A DNA stretch of 37,603 bases from Acidobacteriota bacterium. GTDB taxonomy: Bacteria > Acidobacteriota > Terriglobia > Bryobacterales > UBA6623. Each line of letters starts with the position of its first letter. Position 1 is the stretch's first letter. The notes beneath the pieces are model-generated. The model ran no database searches. It was given only the letters and a program-made list of their open reading frames with translations, and was not told where the DNA came from. This document shows positions 24,662 through 33,900 of this stretch, piece by piece. The position numbers and the translations under genes are program-made. The stretch spans positions 1-37,603 of the forward strand of contig WGMB01000019.1 in NCBI GenBank assembly GCA_016125275.1, written 5' to 3'.

Positions 24662-25792
24662 TCAGGCGCGGAGGCGGCGGCCCACTTCCAGCAACGTCGC
24701 GCGGTCGTCGGGATGGATCGAGCCGTCCGGCAGCGGCCCCGTGTTGAGCAGCAGGTTCGCCTTGTAGCCGTCGCAATGCTCCAGCATCCGCATCACGTCG
24801 TCCGGCGTACGGTGCTGGCCGTGGTCGCGCTCGTCGTAGCCCCAAACCTTGGGCTGCAAGGTCTCGCAGATCTCGATCTTCTTGCCTTTGTTCTTCTCCC
24901 AGGCGGCCAGCGCGACGCTGCCGCCCTGCGTGTGCGCCCGCGGCTCCCGCTCCGGCGCCACGAAGTCCTCGTCGCCGTTCGCTCCCTGCTTGAAGCAGAT
25001 CAGCACGCCGGGGTCGGCCTTGCGGATGATCTCGTAGGTCAGCTCGATCGGAAACAGGTCCGGCCGCGAGTAGTACCCCATGATCGGGTCGAGCCACAGC
25101 ACCGCCGGCCGATAGCGGTGCAGGATCTCCTCCATCTGCGCGTGGACGAAGTTCAGGTACTTGGTAAAGTCCTCTTCCTTCTCGTACTTGTACTCCGGCT
25201 GGGGCTCGTCGTAGGCCGGCCGGGCGCTGTCCCACTGCACCTCTCCTTGCTGCGAGGCCTCCCGCGAGTAGAAGTACGGGTGCCGCCAATCGAGCGCGTA
25301 GGAGTAGTACAGGCACAAGCCCAATCCGCGCTTCGCGCAGGCGTCGGCCAGCTCCTGGACCAGATCGCGGCGAGCCGGCGAGTCGAGGCTGGTGAAGTCG
25401 CTCTGATTCGTCCGAAACAGGCAGAAGCTGTCGTGGTGGCGCGCCGTCAGATTGACGTACTTCATCCCGGCCGCCACGGCCATGTCGCAGATGCCCTCGG
25501 CGTCAAAGGCCTTGGGGTCGAAGGAATCCTTGAGCTTGCCGTACTCGGCCACGGGGATCTTCTCGCGAAACTGCACCCACTCGCCGTGAGCCAGTTGCGA
25601 ATAGACGCCGTAGTGCATGAACAGGCCGAAGCGCGCCTCGTCGAACCATTTCTTGGTGGCCGCCCGCGGATCGCGCCGATACAGCTCTTCGTAGCCCGCC
25701 AAATACGACGGAACGTCCGAGGTCGGCTGGGCGCAGCCGGCGAACGCCGCGCCGGCCGCGGCATGGAAGAATTGGCGGCGATCGAGGGACAT
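24662..25792 (-). CDS. Exported GH29 alpha-L-fucosidase lipoprotein
   Basis: A 376-aa GH29 enzyme that releases alpha-L-fucose from glycans. The N terminus MSLDRRQFFHAAAGAAFAGC combines a Tat motif (RRQFF) with a lipobox (Cys20). Family segments include RFGLFMHYGVYS (His60), ARHHDSFCLF (His119-His120) and VLWLDPIMG, whose Asp235 is the probable nucleophile. LLLNTGPLPDGSIHPDD near the C terminus is also typical. It is shorter than two-domain fucosidases and ends soon after the catalytic barrel, so the C-terminal beta-sandwich is missing. It is monocistronic on the minus strand. The 246 nt between it and the mce start hold nothing I can identify except the mce promoter. Confidence 0.9.
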   Translation of the reverse strand: MSLDRRQFFHAAAGAAFAGCAQPTSDVPSYLAGYEELYRRDPRAATKKWFDEARFGLFMHYGVYSQLAHGEWVQFREKIPVAEYGKLKDSFDPKAFDAEGICDMAVAAGMKYVNLTARHHDSFCLFRTNQSDFTSLDSPARRDLVQELADACAKRGLGLCLYYSYALDWRHPYFYSREASQQGEVQWDSARPAYDEPQPEYKYEKEEDFTKYLNFVHAQMEEILHRYRPAVLWLDPIMGYYSRPDLFPIELTYEIIRKADPGVLICFKQGANGDEDFVAPEREPRAHTQGGSVALAAWEKNKGKKIEICETLQPKVWGYDERDHGQHRTPDDVMRMLEHCDGYKANLLLNTGPLPDGSIHPDDRATLLEVGRRLRA

Positions 25793-25804
25793 GAACCGAG
25801 GGGG

Positions 25805-25810
25805 ATTCTA
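25805..25810 (-). promoter_or_regulatory. -10 box of the fucosidase gene
   Basis: TAGAAT on the minus strand ends 12 nt before the ATG at 25792. Confidence 0.5.
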
Positions 25811-25846
25811 CCGCACCTGATTTGTCGGGAAGAAATGCGGAGGCGG

Positions 25847-25867
25847 TATCGTAAGCATCCCAGGAGG
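25847..25867 (+). promoter_or_regulatory. -10 box and Shine-Dalgarno of the DUF4019 gene
   Basis: TATCGT (25847-25852) is followed by AGGAGG (25862-25867), which lies 7 nt before the ATG at 25875. It is a conventional leadered start beside several leaderless-looking ones. Confidence 0.5.
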
Positions 25868-25874
25868 TGTTTCC

Positions 25875-26288
25875 ATGCTGAATCGACGAACGTTCTGTCT
25901 GGCGCTGGGCGGCGCTCCGTTGGCTCTCGCCGCGGAAAGCATCGATCAAAAGGGCGCCCGGCAGGCCGCCGAAACCTGGCTCGCCCTGATCGACGGCGGA
26001 GACTACGCCGCCAGTTGGGAGACTGCTGCGTCCCCCTTCAGGCAGAGGGTTCCCAAGGACCGCTGGGAACAGATGGCCGGGCAGGTGCGCCAACCGCTCG
26101 GAGCGGTCGAGTCGCGCCAGCTCGCCGGCTCGCAGCCCACCACATCCGCGCCGGGAGCGCCCGACGGCGAGTACGTCATCCTCGAGTACAAGACCGCTTT
26201 CGCCCACAAGAAGCAAGCGGTGGAGCGGATCACCCCGATGAAGGACTCCGATGGCTCTTGGCGGGTCGCCGGATACTTCATCCGCTGA
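25875..26288 (+). CDS. Exported DUF4019 protein
   Basis: A 137-aa protein with a signal peptide (MLNRRTFCLALGGAPLALAAE; the RR suggests Tat). The rest is a single DUF4019 domain, with ARQAAETWLALIDGGDYAAS, RVPKDRWEQMAGQVRQPLGA, GAPDGEYVILEYKTAF and the ending DGSWRVAGYFIR. The biochemical role of this family is unknown; it is usually exported. The last 11 nt overlap the 3' end of the convergent acetyltransferase gene. Confidence 0.88.
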   Translation: MLNRRTFCLALGGAPLALAAESIDQKGARQAAETWLALIDGGDYAASWETAASPFRQRVPKDRWEQMAGQVRQPLGAVESRQLAGSQPTTSAPGAPDGEYVILEYKTAFAHKKQAVERITPMKDSDGSWRVAGYFIR

Positions 26289-26853
26289 CGCCGGCCGCGT
26301 GGGGCGCAGCCGTCCGCTCATAGACGGCCTCGCCCTCCCACTCGCCCTTGAAGTAGACCAGCCGGTAGGCGGCGGGAACGGCGCAAAAGCCCAACCGCCG
26401 CAGCAGGCGCCGCGAAGGCTCGTTGCGTCGGTCGGTCACGGCGAAGATGCGACGCTTGCCGCGAGCCGAGAACAGCCAATCGACCAGCAGTCCGACGGCT
26501 TCGGAGGCGTAACCACGCCCTCGCAGGCCGGCGGTCAGGTTGAAGCCGATTTCGGCTTGGGCGATGTCCTCCGCCGGGCAGTGGAAGGCGCAGTCGCCGA
26601 TCAGGCGGTCGTCGTCGATCGTCGCAAAGCCGCCTTGCGACCAGCAGCCCGGGGCGTCTAGGGGAGACCGGCCCGCCTCGTCGATCATCTTGGCCGCATC
26701 GGCGGCCTCGAAACGCGTCCAGCTCTGGTAGACAGCGGTGCGCGGGTCACCGCGCAACGCGAGCAAGTCCGCTTGATCCCCACCGCGCAAGGGACGCACG
26801 CGCACCCGATCTCCTTCGAGCACGGGAAAGCCTTCCATGGAGACGCCGATCAT
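26278..26853 (-). CDS. GNAT-family N-acetyltransferase
   Basis: A 191-aa RimJ/RimL-like acetyltransferase. The acetyl-CoA loop is LRGRGYASEAV, and ending motifs RNEPSRRLLRRLGFCAV and YRLVYFKGEWEGEAVYERTA are typical of the group. RimJ/RimL relatives acetylate protein N termini, and others act on small amines, so the substrate is open. The start at 26853 is preferred because a TATAGT box ends 9 nt upstream. ATG at 26838 is an alternative that begins at the conserved region. It is convergent with, and overlaps, the DUF4019 gene by 11 nt. Confidence 0.85.
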   Translation of the reverse strand: MIGVSMEGFPVLEGDRVRVRPLRGGDQADLLALRGDPRTAVYQSWTRFEAADAAKMIDEAGRSPLDAPGCWSQGGFATIDDDRLIGDCAFHCPAEDIAQAEIGFNLTAGLRGRGYASEAVGLLVDWLFSARGKRRIFAVTDRRNEPSRRLLRRLGFCAVPAAYRLVYFKGEWEGEAVYERTAAPHAAGVSG

Positions 26854-26862
26854 CCCAACGCG

Positions 26863-26868
26863 ACTATA
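26863..26868 (-). promoter_or_regulatory. -10 box of the acetyltransferase gene
   Basis: TATAGT on the minus strand ends 9 nt before the ATG at 26853. Confidence 0.5.
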
Positions 26869-27207
26869 GCTCGCGCGAATGCCCCACACCCCCTTTCTAT
26901 TCGGGATGTCGCGCGCCGCGGAACCGACCTCATCTAGTTTACATTGTATCCCCGCCTACACTTTGAATCTAAAAACAGGCCTTCTGAATTGAAAATAAAG
27001 GCTTTGCCGGTCAGTCAACCCACCGGAATCGGATTCGGAAACCCCATTGACCGGTGATGCATTTACCTCGTAAACTTGGCGAGGACTACGTATAGATTTA
27101 GAGTCATTCTGACCCTATACCTATACGCATCCAGAGAGGGCGACCCACCCCGGGGTCTAGGGGGATCGTCGCCATGTCTCGGTTTGTGAAGTTAGGGGTA
27201 CTTTTCA
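26869..27207 (+). promoter_or_regulatory. AT-richer regulatory gap before receptor A
   Basis: This non-coding stretch is much more AT-rich than the genes around it. Two sigma-70-like promoters can be drawn: TTGACC (27047-27052), N18, TAAACT (27071-27076); and TTGGCG (27076-27081), N17, TAGAGT (27099-27104). A stem GGCGAC/GTCGCC (27139-27144 with 27168-27173) enclosing a C4/G4 pairing lies in the resulting leader. The gap ends with GGGGTACTTT (27195-27204) 3 nt before the ATG, a motif shared with receptor B. No open reading frame is supported here. Confidence 0.5.
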
Positions 27208-30200
27208 ATGAATCGCTTAGGTTTCTCGGGGCTTTTGGCGGCCCTGTTGCTGACCCTTGGCGCGACTGGGTTCGCGCAGGTCAACAACGGGTCCATCAGC
27301 GGCTCCGTCCTTGATCCCGGCGGCGCCGCCATTCCCGGCGCCCAGGTCACCGCGACCGAAACAGATTCGGGCCGCGTCTTTGAGGTGAGCGCATCGGAGG
27401 CGGGACTGTACGTCTTCCCCAGCCTGCCCACGGGCGTCTACGAAGTGTCGGCCGAGGCCGACGGCTTCAAGCGCCTGACTCGCACCAACATCGAAGTCCG
27501 CATCGCCCAGCGCCTGGCGTTGGACATGACGCTCGAGATCGGCGCGGTCAGTGAATCCGTGGAGGTCACGGCCGCCGCGCCGCTGCTGGAGGCCAACACG
27601 TCCGAGCGCGGCCAGAGCTTCTCCACCAAGTTCATGAGCTCGCTGCCGCTGTTCACCGGCGGCATCCGCAACCCGGAAGCCTTCGTGAGCTACATGCCCG
27701 GGGTCAACAGCGGCGGCGGCCAGCAATCGATTTCCGGCTCCGGCGGACGCGGGAAGGAAGTGCTCATCGACGGCGCTTCGCTGACGATCCCCGAGTCCGG
27801 CGGCGTGGTCTTCAACTTCCCCGCCGCAGAGATGTTCGGCGAGTTCAAGCTGATGACCAGCACCTACAGCGCCGAGTACGGCCGCTTCGGCGGCGGCGTC
27901 GAGATCTTCACCATGAAGTCCGGCACCAACAAGCTGCACGCCGCCGGCTTCTGGAACTTCCGCCGCGACAAGCTCAACGCCGCCGGCTGGGCTATCAACC
28001 GCACCACCGGCGAGCGGCCCAAGCAGCGCTTCAACGAAGTCGGCTTCGGCGTCGGCGGTCCGGTCTACATCCCCAAGGTCTACGACGGCCGCAACAAGAC
28101 CTTCTGGCACATGACCTACTCGCGCGACGAGCGCCCGTCGACGGAGACCTCCACGGTCAGCTCCGTCGCCACCCAGCTCATGAAGCAGGGCGACTTCTCG
28201 CAGTTCGCCTCGCTGGGCGTCTACGATCCGCTGACGACCGCTGGGCAGAGTCGCGAGCTGTTCCCGAACCTGGTGATTCCGCAGTCGCGCTTCAGCTCGG
28301 TCGCGTCGAAGATCCTGCCGTTCATCCCCGACCCGAACATCTCGACGCTGAACAACAACTACCAGTTCAACAACTCGAGCAACCGCAGCGACTACCACTG
28401 GAGCCTGAAGGTCGATCACTCGTTCAACAACGAGCACCGCATCAGCTACTCGCACGCGCTGATCAACCAGAACGTCCAGAACACCACGGCGCTGCCCGGA
28501 CCGCTCGGCCAGGGCCTGGGGACCAACTACCAGAAGCCCCAGAACTTCCGCGTGAACTACGACTGGATCCCCTCGCCGTCGTTCCTCATCCACACCACCT
28601 GGGGCCTTTCGAAGACCCGCCAGGGCTGGGACAACCCCGCGCAGGTGGGCTTTGCCTCGCAGATCGGCCTGCCCGCCGACACCGACGCTACCCCGCGGAT
28701 CATCTTCGACGGCAACGACATTCTGACCGCCTTCGGCGTGCAGGACGGCAAGGTCGCCAACGGCTTCCAGAACAACATCACCTGGCAGTGGAGCCAGGCG
28801 ATGACGTGGCTCAAGGGCAAGCACGAGTTCAAGTTCGGCTGGGACATCCGCCGCTTGGCGACGGTGGCCATCGACGCCGCCGGCACCAACGGCCGCTACG
28901 AGTTCGCCCGCGCCCAAACTGCCCTGCCGACCAACACGGGCGGCACCGGCCACTCGTTCGCGAGCTTCCTGCTGGGCCTACCCAACGACGCCCAGACCGA
29001 AGCGCTGCCTGTGCCGGACGTGCAGATCCGCTACGACTACTACTCGGGCTTCTTCCAAGACAACTGGAAGCTCACCAACCGCCTGACCCTCAACCTGGGC
29101 ATGCGCTATGAGGTGCCGATCGGCTTCCACTTCGCCAACTTCCAGTTCTCATCGGTGGATCTGGCGCTGCCCAACGCCGCCGCCGGCGGTCTGCCCGGCG
29201 CCATGCAGTTCGCCGGTCCGGGCGCGGGCCGCATCGGCCAGTCGCGCTTCTACCCCACCTATTACGGCTCGCTAGGCCCGCGCGCCGGCTTCGCCTATAA
29301 GCTCACCGACAAGACGGTGCTGCGCGCCGGCTACGGCGTCTACTACCAGACGCTGGGCAACGGCGGCTGCGGCTGCACGCTCGGCTTCCGGGGCAACCCG
29401 ACGCGGGTGCAGTCCGACGGACTCTCGGGCGCTATCAACCTCGACAACGGTCTGCCGCCGCAACCGGCCTCGGCCACCCCGCCGTTCCTCGATCCGGCCA
29501 TCGGCAACGGCCTGAACGTGGACTACCTGGGACCGAACTACGGCCGCCCGGCCCGCAACCAGAACTGGAGCGTCAACCTGCAGCATGAGGTCGCCAACTT
29601 CCTCATCGACTTGGCCTACGTCGCCAACCGCGGGACGAGCCTCAACTCGACCATGCCCATCAATCAGGTCGATCCGAAGTACCTGACCCTGGGGCCGCTG
29701 CTGCGTGAGAACATCAACTCGCCGGCAGTCCAGGCGGCCGGCTTCAGCGAGCCGTTCGCAGGCTTCTCGGACCTCTTCGGCGCCGGCGCCACGCTGGCTC
29801 AGGCGCTGCGGCCCTACCCGCAGTTCCTCAACGTCAGTAGCCGCAACTCCGGCGACGGCAAGATCTGGTACGACTCCTTCCAGGCCAAGCTGGAGCGCCG
29901 CTTCGGCAACTGGCAGATGATGACTTCGTACACCTTCTCGAAGTCCCTCAGCGCCAACCACCTGCGCCAGATCTTCTCGCAGCCGGGTCCGCAGAACGCC
30001 TACGACCTGTCGAACACGCGCTCGATTGCTCCTTGGGATCAGCCGCACGTGCTCAACATCCTCAACTCCTACGACCTGCCGTTCGGCAAGGGCCGCAAGT
30101 ACTTCAACAGCGGCGGTTGGAGCGACTATTTGCTCGGCGGCTGGACGATCTCGTCGGCGCAACGCTACTTCTCCGGCAATGTCGCCCAGACCACGGCGTC

Positions 30201-30615
30201 CAACTCCCTGTCGAACATCCTGTTCAACGCCGTCAAGTACGCCGATCCCACCGGGCAGTCGATCCGTACGGGCACGGCGCGCAGCGCGCTCGACCCGGAC
30301 AACAACGAGCGCTACTTCAACCAGACCGCGTTTACGCAACCGGGCCAATATGCGTTCGGCGCCGCGGCTCCGTTCTATCGCGACCTGCGCCAGCCGTTCG
30401 TCTTCCAGGAGAATCTCTCCATCGTCAAGCGGATGACGCTGGTGCCGAACGGCGATCAGCCGGTCAAGTTGCTGTTGCGGGCGGATATGTTCAACCTGTT
30501 CAACCGCAATCAGTTCAACGTGAACACTTCCATCTTCAACACGAACTTTGGACGGGCCACTTCGCCCAACCAACAGCCTCGTATCATCACCATGGGTCTG
30601 CGACTGGAGTTCTGA
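27208..30615 (+). CDS. Oar-type TonB-dependent receptor A
   Basis: A 1135-aa outer-membrane receptor. A signal peptide (about 1-23, ending TGFAQ) is followed by a carboxypeptidase-regulatory-like beta-sandwich (about 27-110, with GSISGSVLDPGGAAIPGAQV and LPTGVYEVSAEADGFKRL). Next come a plug region (about 120-260) and a large beta-barrel ending in the outer-membrane signature GLRLEF with terminal Phe. These receptors import large oligomers with TonB energy. Many acidobacterial genomes carry large families of them, without SusD. It lies 5' of a paralogue of identical length, with a strong terminator between them. The ligand is unknown; glycan or peptide are both possible. Confidence 0.9.
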   Translation: MNRLGFSGLLAALLLTLGATGFAQVNNGSISGSVLDPGGAAIPGAQVTATETDSGRVFEVSASEAGLYVFPSLPTGVYEVSAEADGFKRLTRTNIEVRIAQRLALDMTLEIGAVSESVEVTAAAPLLEANTSERGQSFSTKFMSSLPLFTGGIRNPEAFVSYMPGVNSGGGQQSISGSGGRGKEVLIDGASLTIPESGGVVFNFPAAEMFGEFKLMTSTYSAEYGRFGGGVEIFTMKSGTNKLHAAGFWNFRRDKLNAAGWAINRTTGERPKQRFNEVGFGVGGPVYIPKVYDGRNKTFWHMTYSRDERPSTETSTVSSVATQLMKQGDFSQFASLGVYDPLTTAGQSRELFPNLVIPQSRFSSVASKILPFIPDPNISTLNNNYQFNNSSNRSDYHWSLKVDHSFNNEHRISYSHALINQNVQNTTALPGPLGQGLGTNYQKPQNFRVNYDWIPSPSFLIHTTWGLSKTRQGWDNPAQVGFASQIGLPADTDATPRIIFDGNDILTAFGVQDGKVANGFQNNITWQWSQAMTWLKGKHEFKFGWDIRRLATVAIDAAGTNGRYEFARAQTALPTNTGGTGHSFASFLLGLPNDAQTEALPVPDVQIRYDYYSGFFQDNWKLTNRLTLNLGMRYEVPIGFHFANFQFSSVDLALPNAAAGGLPGAMQFAGPGAGRIGQSRFYPTYYGSLGPRAGFAYKLTDKTVLRAGYGVYYQTLGNGGCGCTLGFRGNPTRVQSDGLSGAINLDNGLPPQPASATPPFLDPAIGNGLNVDYLGPNYGRPARNQNWSVNLQHEVANFLIDLAYVANRGTSLNSTMPINQVDPKYLTLGPLLRENINSPAVQAAGFSEPFAGFSDLFGAGATLAQALRPYPQFLNVSSRNSGDGKIWYDSFQAKLERRFGNWQMMTSYTFSKSLSANHLRQIFSQPGPQNAYDLSNTRSIAPWDQPHVLNILNSYDLPFGKGRKYFNSGGWSDYLLGGWTISSAQRYFSGNVAQTTASNSLSNILFNAVKYADPTGQSIRTGTARSALDPDNNERYFNQTAFTQPGQYAFGAAAPFYRDLRQPFVFQENLSIVKRMTLVPNGDQPVKLLLRADMFNLFNRNQFNVNTSIFNTNFGRATSPNQQPRIITMGLRLEF

Positions 30616-30638
30616 TCTTCAGCCGCCGGCCAAGAGCC

Positions 30639-30670
30639 AACGGGGGGCGCCTTTTCGGGCGCCCCCCGTT
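30639..30670 (+). terminator. Intrinsic terminator of receptor A
   Basis: A 13-bp perfect stem (AACGGGGGGCGCC with GGCGCCCCCCGTT), a 6-nt loop TTTTCG, then the T-rich TCGTTTTC. It begins 23 nt after the receptor A stop, so receptor B is probably transcribed separately. Confidence 0.85.
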
Positions 30671-30930
30671 TCGTTTTCTCTCAACTGGCCTGCAACAACC
30701 CTTTGCCAGCGGCGTCCGGCCAAACCGTTCACGATAAGAACTGCCAAATTGGCGTCACCAAACAGCCCATTCGGTTGGAGCTTCATGCTCCAAATTTCCG
30801 ACCCCATTTCCGCCCGGAGCGGGGCTACCCAGCAGACGGGCGCTGCCTGAAACTTGTCCGATAGGGTGCGCCGCAACTTCGCGGCGCGCCAAGCATTGGC
30901 TCGCTTTCACGCGAGGGGGTACTTTCTTTG
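30671..30930 (+). promoter_or_regulatory. Leader region of receptor B
   Basis: There is no gene here. It holds three hairpins: TTGGAGC/GCTCCAA (30775-30793), GCGCCGC/GCGGCGC with loop AACTTC (30868-30887) and CTCGC/GCGAG (30900-30915). The last hairpin runs into the purine-rich GAGGGGG and the motif GGGGTACTTT (30916-30925) just before the ATG, so it could mask the ribosome site. I see no convincing -35/-10 pair; TTGTCC followed closely by GATAGG near 30854 is too tight. Confidence 0.4.
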
Positions 30931-33900
30931 ATGAATCGCTTTGGTTTGAAGTCCATTGGGGCCGCATTCCTGTGGCTGGCAATGGCCGGGGCCCTGTCAG
31001 CCCAGTCGAATACCGGCTCGATCAGCGGATCGGTTCTCGATCCCGGCGGCGCCGCTATTCCCGGAGCCGCGGTCACAGCCACTGACACGGCTTCCGGCCG
31101 TGAATACGAGGCCGCTTCTTCAGAAGCCGGCCTTTATGTGTTTCCGAGCTTGCCCACGGGTATTTACGAAGTCTCGGCCGAGGCCGACGGGTTCAAGCGC
31201 CTTACCCGCAGCAATATCGAGGTTCGTATCGCGCAGCGCCTGGCCATGGACCTGACGCTCGAGATCGGCGCCGTGACCGAGACGGTCGAGGTGACCTCCG
31301 TGGCCCCCTTGCTCGAAGCCAATACTTCCGAGCGCGGCCAGAGCTTCTCCACGAAGTTCATGACCTCCCTGCCGCTGTTCACCGGCGGCATCCGCAACGC
31401 GGAAGCCTTCGTCACCTACATGCCCGGCGTCAACAGCGGCGGCGGCAACCAGTCCATCGGCGGCTCCGGCGGACGCGCCAAGGAAGTGCTCATCGACGGC
31501 GCTTCGCTGACGATCCCCGAGTCCGGCGGCGTGGTCTTCAACTTCCCCGCCGCGGAGATGTTCGGCGAGTTCAAGCTCGTCACCAGCACCTATAGCGCCG
31601 AGTACGGCCGCTTCGGCGGCGGCGTCGAGATCTTCACCATGAAGTCCGGCACCAACCAGCTTCACGCGACAGGCTTCTGGAACTTCCGCCGTGACGCCCT
31701 CAACGCCGCCGGCTGGAACAACAACACGGTCGGACGCCACAAGCCCAAAGAGCGCTTCAACGAGCTCGGCGTGGGCGTCGGTGGCCCCATCTACATTCCG
31801 AAAGTCTACGACGGCCGCAACAAGACCTTCTGGTTCTTCACCTACTCGCGGGACGAGCGTCCGGCGACCGCTACGCCGACGACCAGCTCCGTCGCGACCG
31901 CGTTGATGCGGCAGGGCGACTTCTCGGAGATCGGGCGGGCTATCTATGACCCGCTGACCACCGCCGGCCAGAGCCGCGACCTGTTCGCCAACGCGATCAT
32001 CCCCCGCAGCCGCTTCAACACGGTGGCCGCCAACATTCTGCCGTACATCCCGGACGCGAACCTGAACAAGGTCGGCGACAACTACAACTTCCTGAACGTC
32101 TCCAACCTCACCGACTACCACTGGAGCCTGAAGTTCGACCACGCCTTCAACGAGCAGCACCGGGTGAGCTACTCGCAGACGATGCAGAACCAGGACACCC
32201 GCGCGGTCACGGCGTTGCCGGGTCCGCTGGGCCAGGGCCTGGGCTCGAGCTTCCAGCGGCCGCAGAACTTCCGCGCCAACCACGACTGGACGCCCACGCC
32301 GTCGCTGCTGATCCACACCACCTGGGGCCTGTCGAAGACGCGCCAAGGCTGGGACAACCCCGCGCAGGCGGGCTTCGCCTCGCTGGTCGGGCTGCCGGCT
32401 GATACCGACGCCACGCCGCGCATCCTGTTCGACTCCAACGACAACCTGACCGCGTTCGGCGTGCAGGACGGCAAGGTCGCCAACGGCTTCCAGAACAACA
32501 TCACGTGGCACTGGAACCAGGCGATCACCTGGATCAAGGGCAAGCACGAGTTCAAGTTCGGCTGGGACATCCGCCACCTGTCGACCGTCGCGATGGACGC
32601 CGCGGGCACCAACGGCCTGTACCGCTTCGCGCGGGCGCAGACCGCTCTGCCCTCCAACACCGGCGGCACCGGCAACTCCTTCGCCAGCTTCCTGCTCGGC
32701 GCGCCGACTTCGGCCGAGACCGCGGCCCTGCCCGTTCCGGACGTGCAGATCCGCTACGAGTACTACTCCGGCTTCTTCCAGGACAACTGGAAGCTGACCA
32801 ACCGCCTGACCCTGAACCTCGGCATGCGCTATGAGGTTCCGGTGGGCTTCCACTTCGCCAACTACCAGTTCTCGTCGGTGAACCTGACGATCCCGAACGC
32901 CGCCGCGGGCGGTTTGCCGGGCGCCATGCAGTTCGCCGGTCCCGGCGCGGGCCGCACGGGCACGTCGAAGTTCTATCCGACCGACTACACCGCCATCGGA
33001 CCTCGCGCGGGCTTCGCCTACCGCTTGACCGACAAGACGGTGCTGCGCGGCGGCTACGGCATGTTCTACCAGACGCTGGGCAACGGCGGCTGCGGCTGCA
33101 CGCTGGGCTTCGCCGGCGCGCCGACGCAGGTCGTCTCCGACGGCATCAACGGCGCCTTCAACTTCGCGGGAGGCATCCCGGTGCCGGCCAACACGGCTCG
33201 CCCGCCGTTCATCGACCCCACCTTCGGCAACGGCCGCGACGTGGACTACCTGGGAGCGAACTTCGGAGCGCCGCCGCGGAACCAGAACTGGAGCATCAAC
33301 GTGCAGCACACGGTCAAGAACTTCTTGATCGACGTGGCCTACGTGGCCAATCGCGGCACTGGTCTCAACTCCACCATTCCGCTCAACCAGGTCGATCCGA
33401 AGTACCTCAGCCTCGGCCCGCTCCTGCGCCAGAACATCAACTCGCCTGAGGTGCAGGCGGCCGGCTTCACGGAGCCATTCGCGGGCTTCTCGGCTCTGTA
33501 CGGCGCCGGCGCCACCCTGGCGCAGGCCCTGCGGCCCTACCCGCAGTTCCGCAACGTCTCCAGCCGCAACTCGGGTGACGGCGCGGTCTGGTACGACGCC
33601 TTCCAGGCCAAGCTGGAGCGCCGCTTCGGAAGCTGGCAGATGATGACCTCGTACACGTTCTCGAAGTCCCTGGTGAAGCTGCACCAACGGCAGATCTTCT
33701 CCCAGCCCGGCCCGCAGAACGCCTACGACCTGTCCGGCGAGCGGACGATCGCGCAGACCGATCAGCCGCACGTGCTCAACATCCTCAACTCGTTCGACCT
33801 GCCGGTCGGCAAGGGACGCCGCTTCCTCAACAAGGGCGGCGTGGTCAACACGATTGTCGGCGGCTGGACCGTTTCGGCGGCGCAGCGCTACTTCTCCGGC

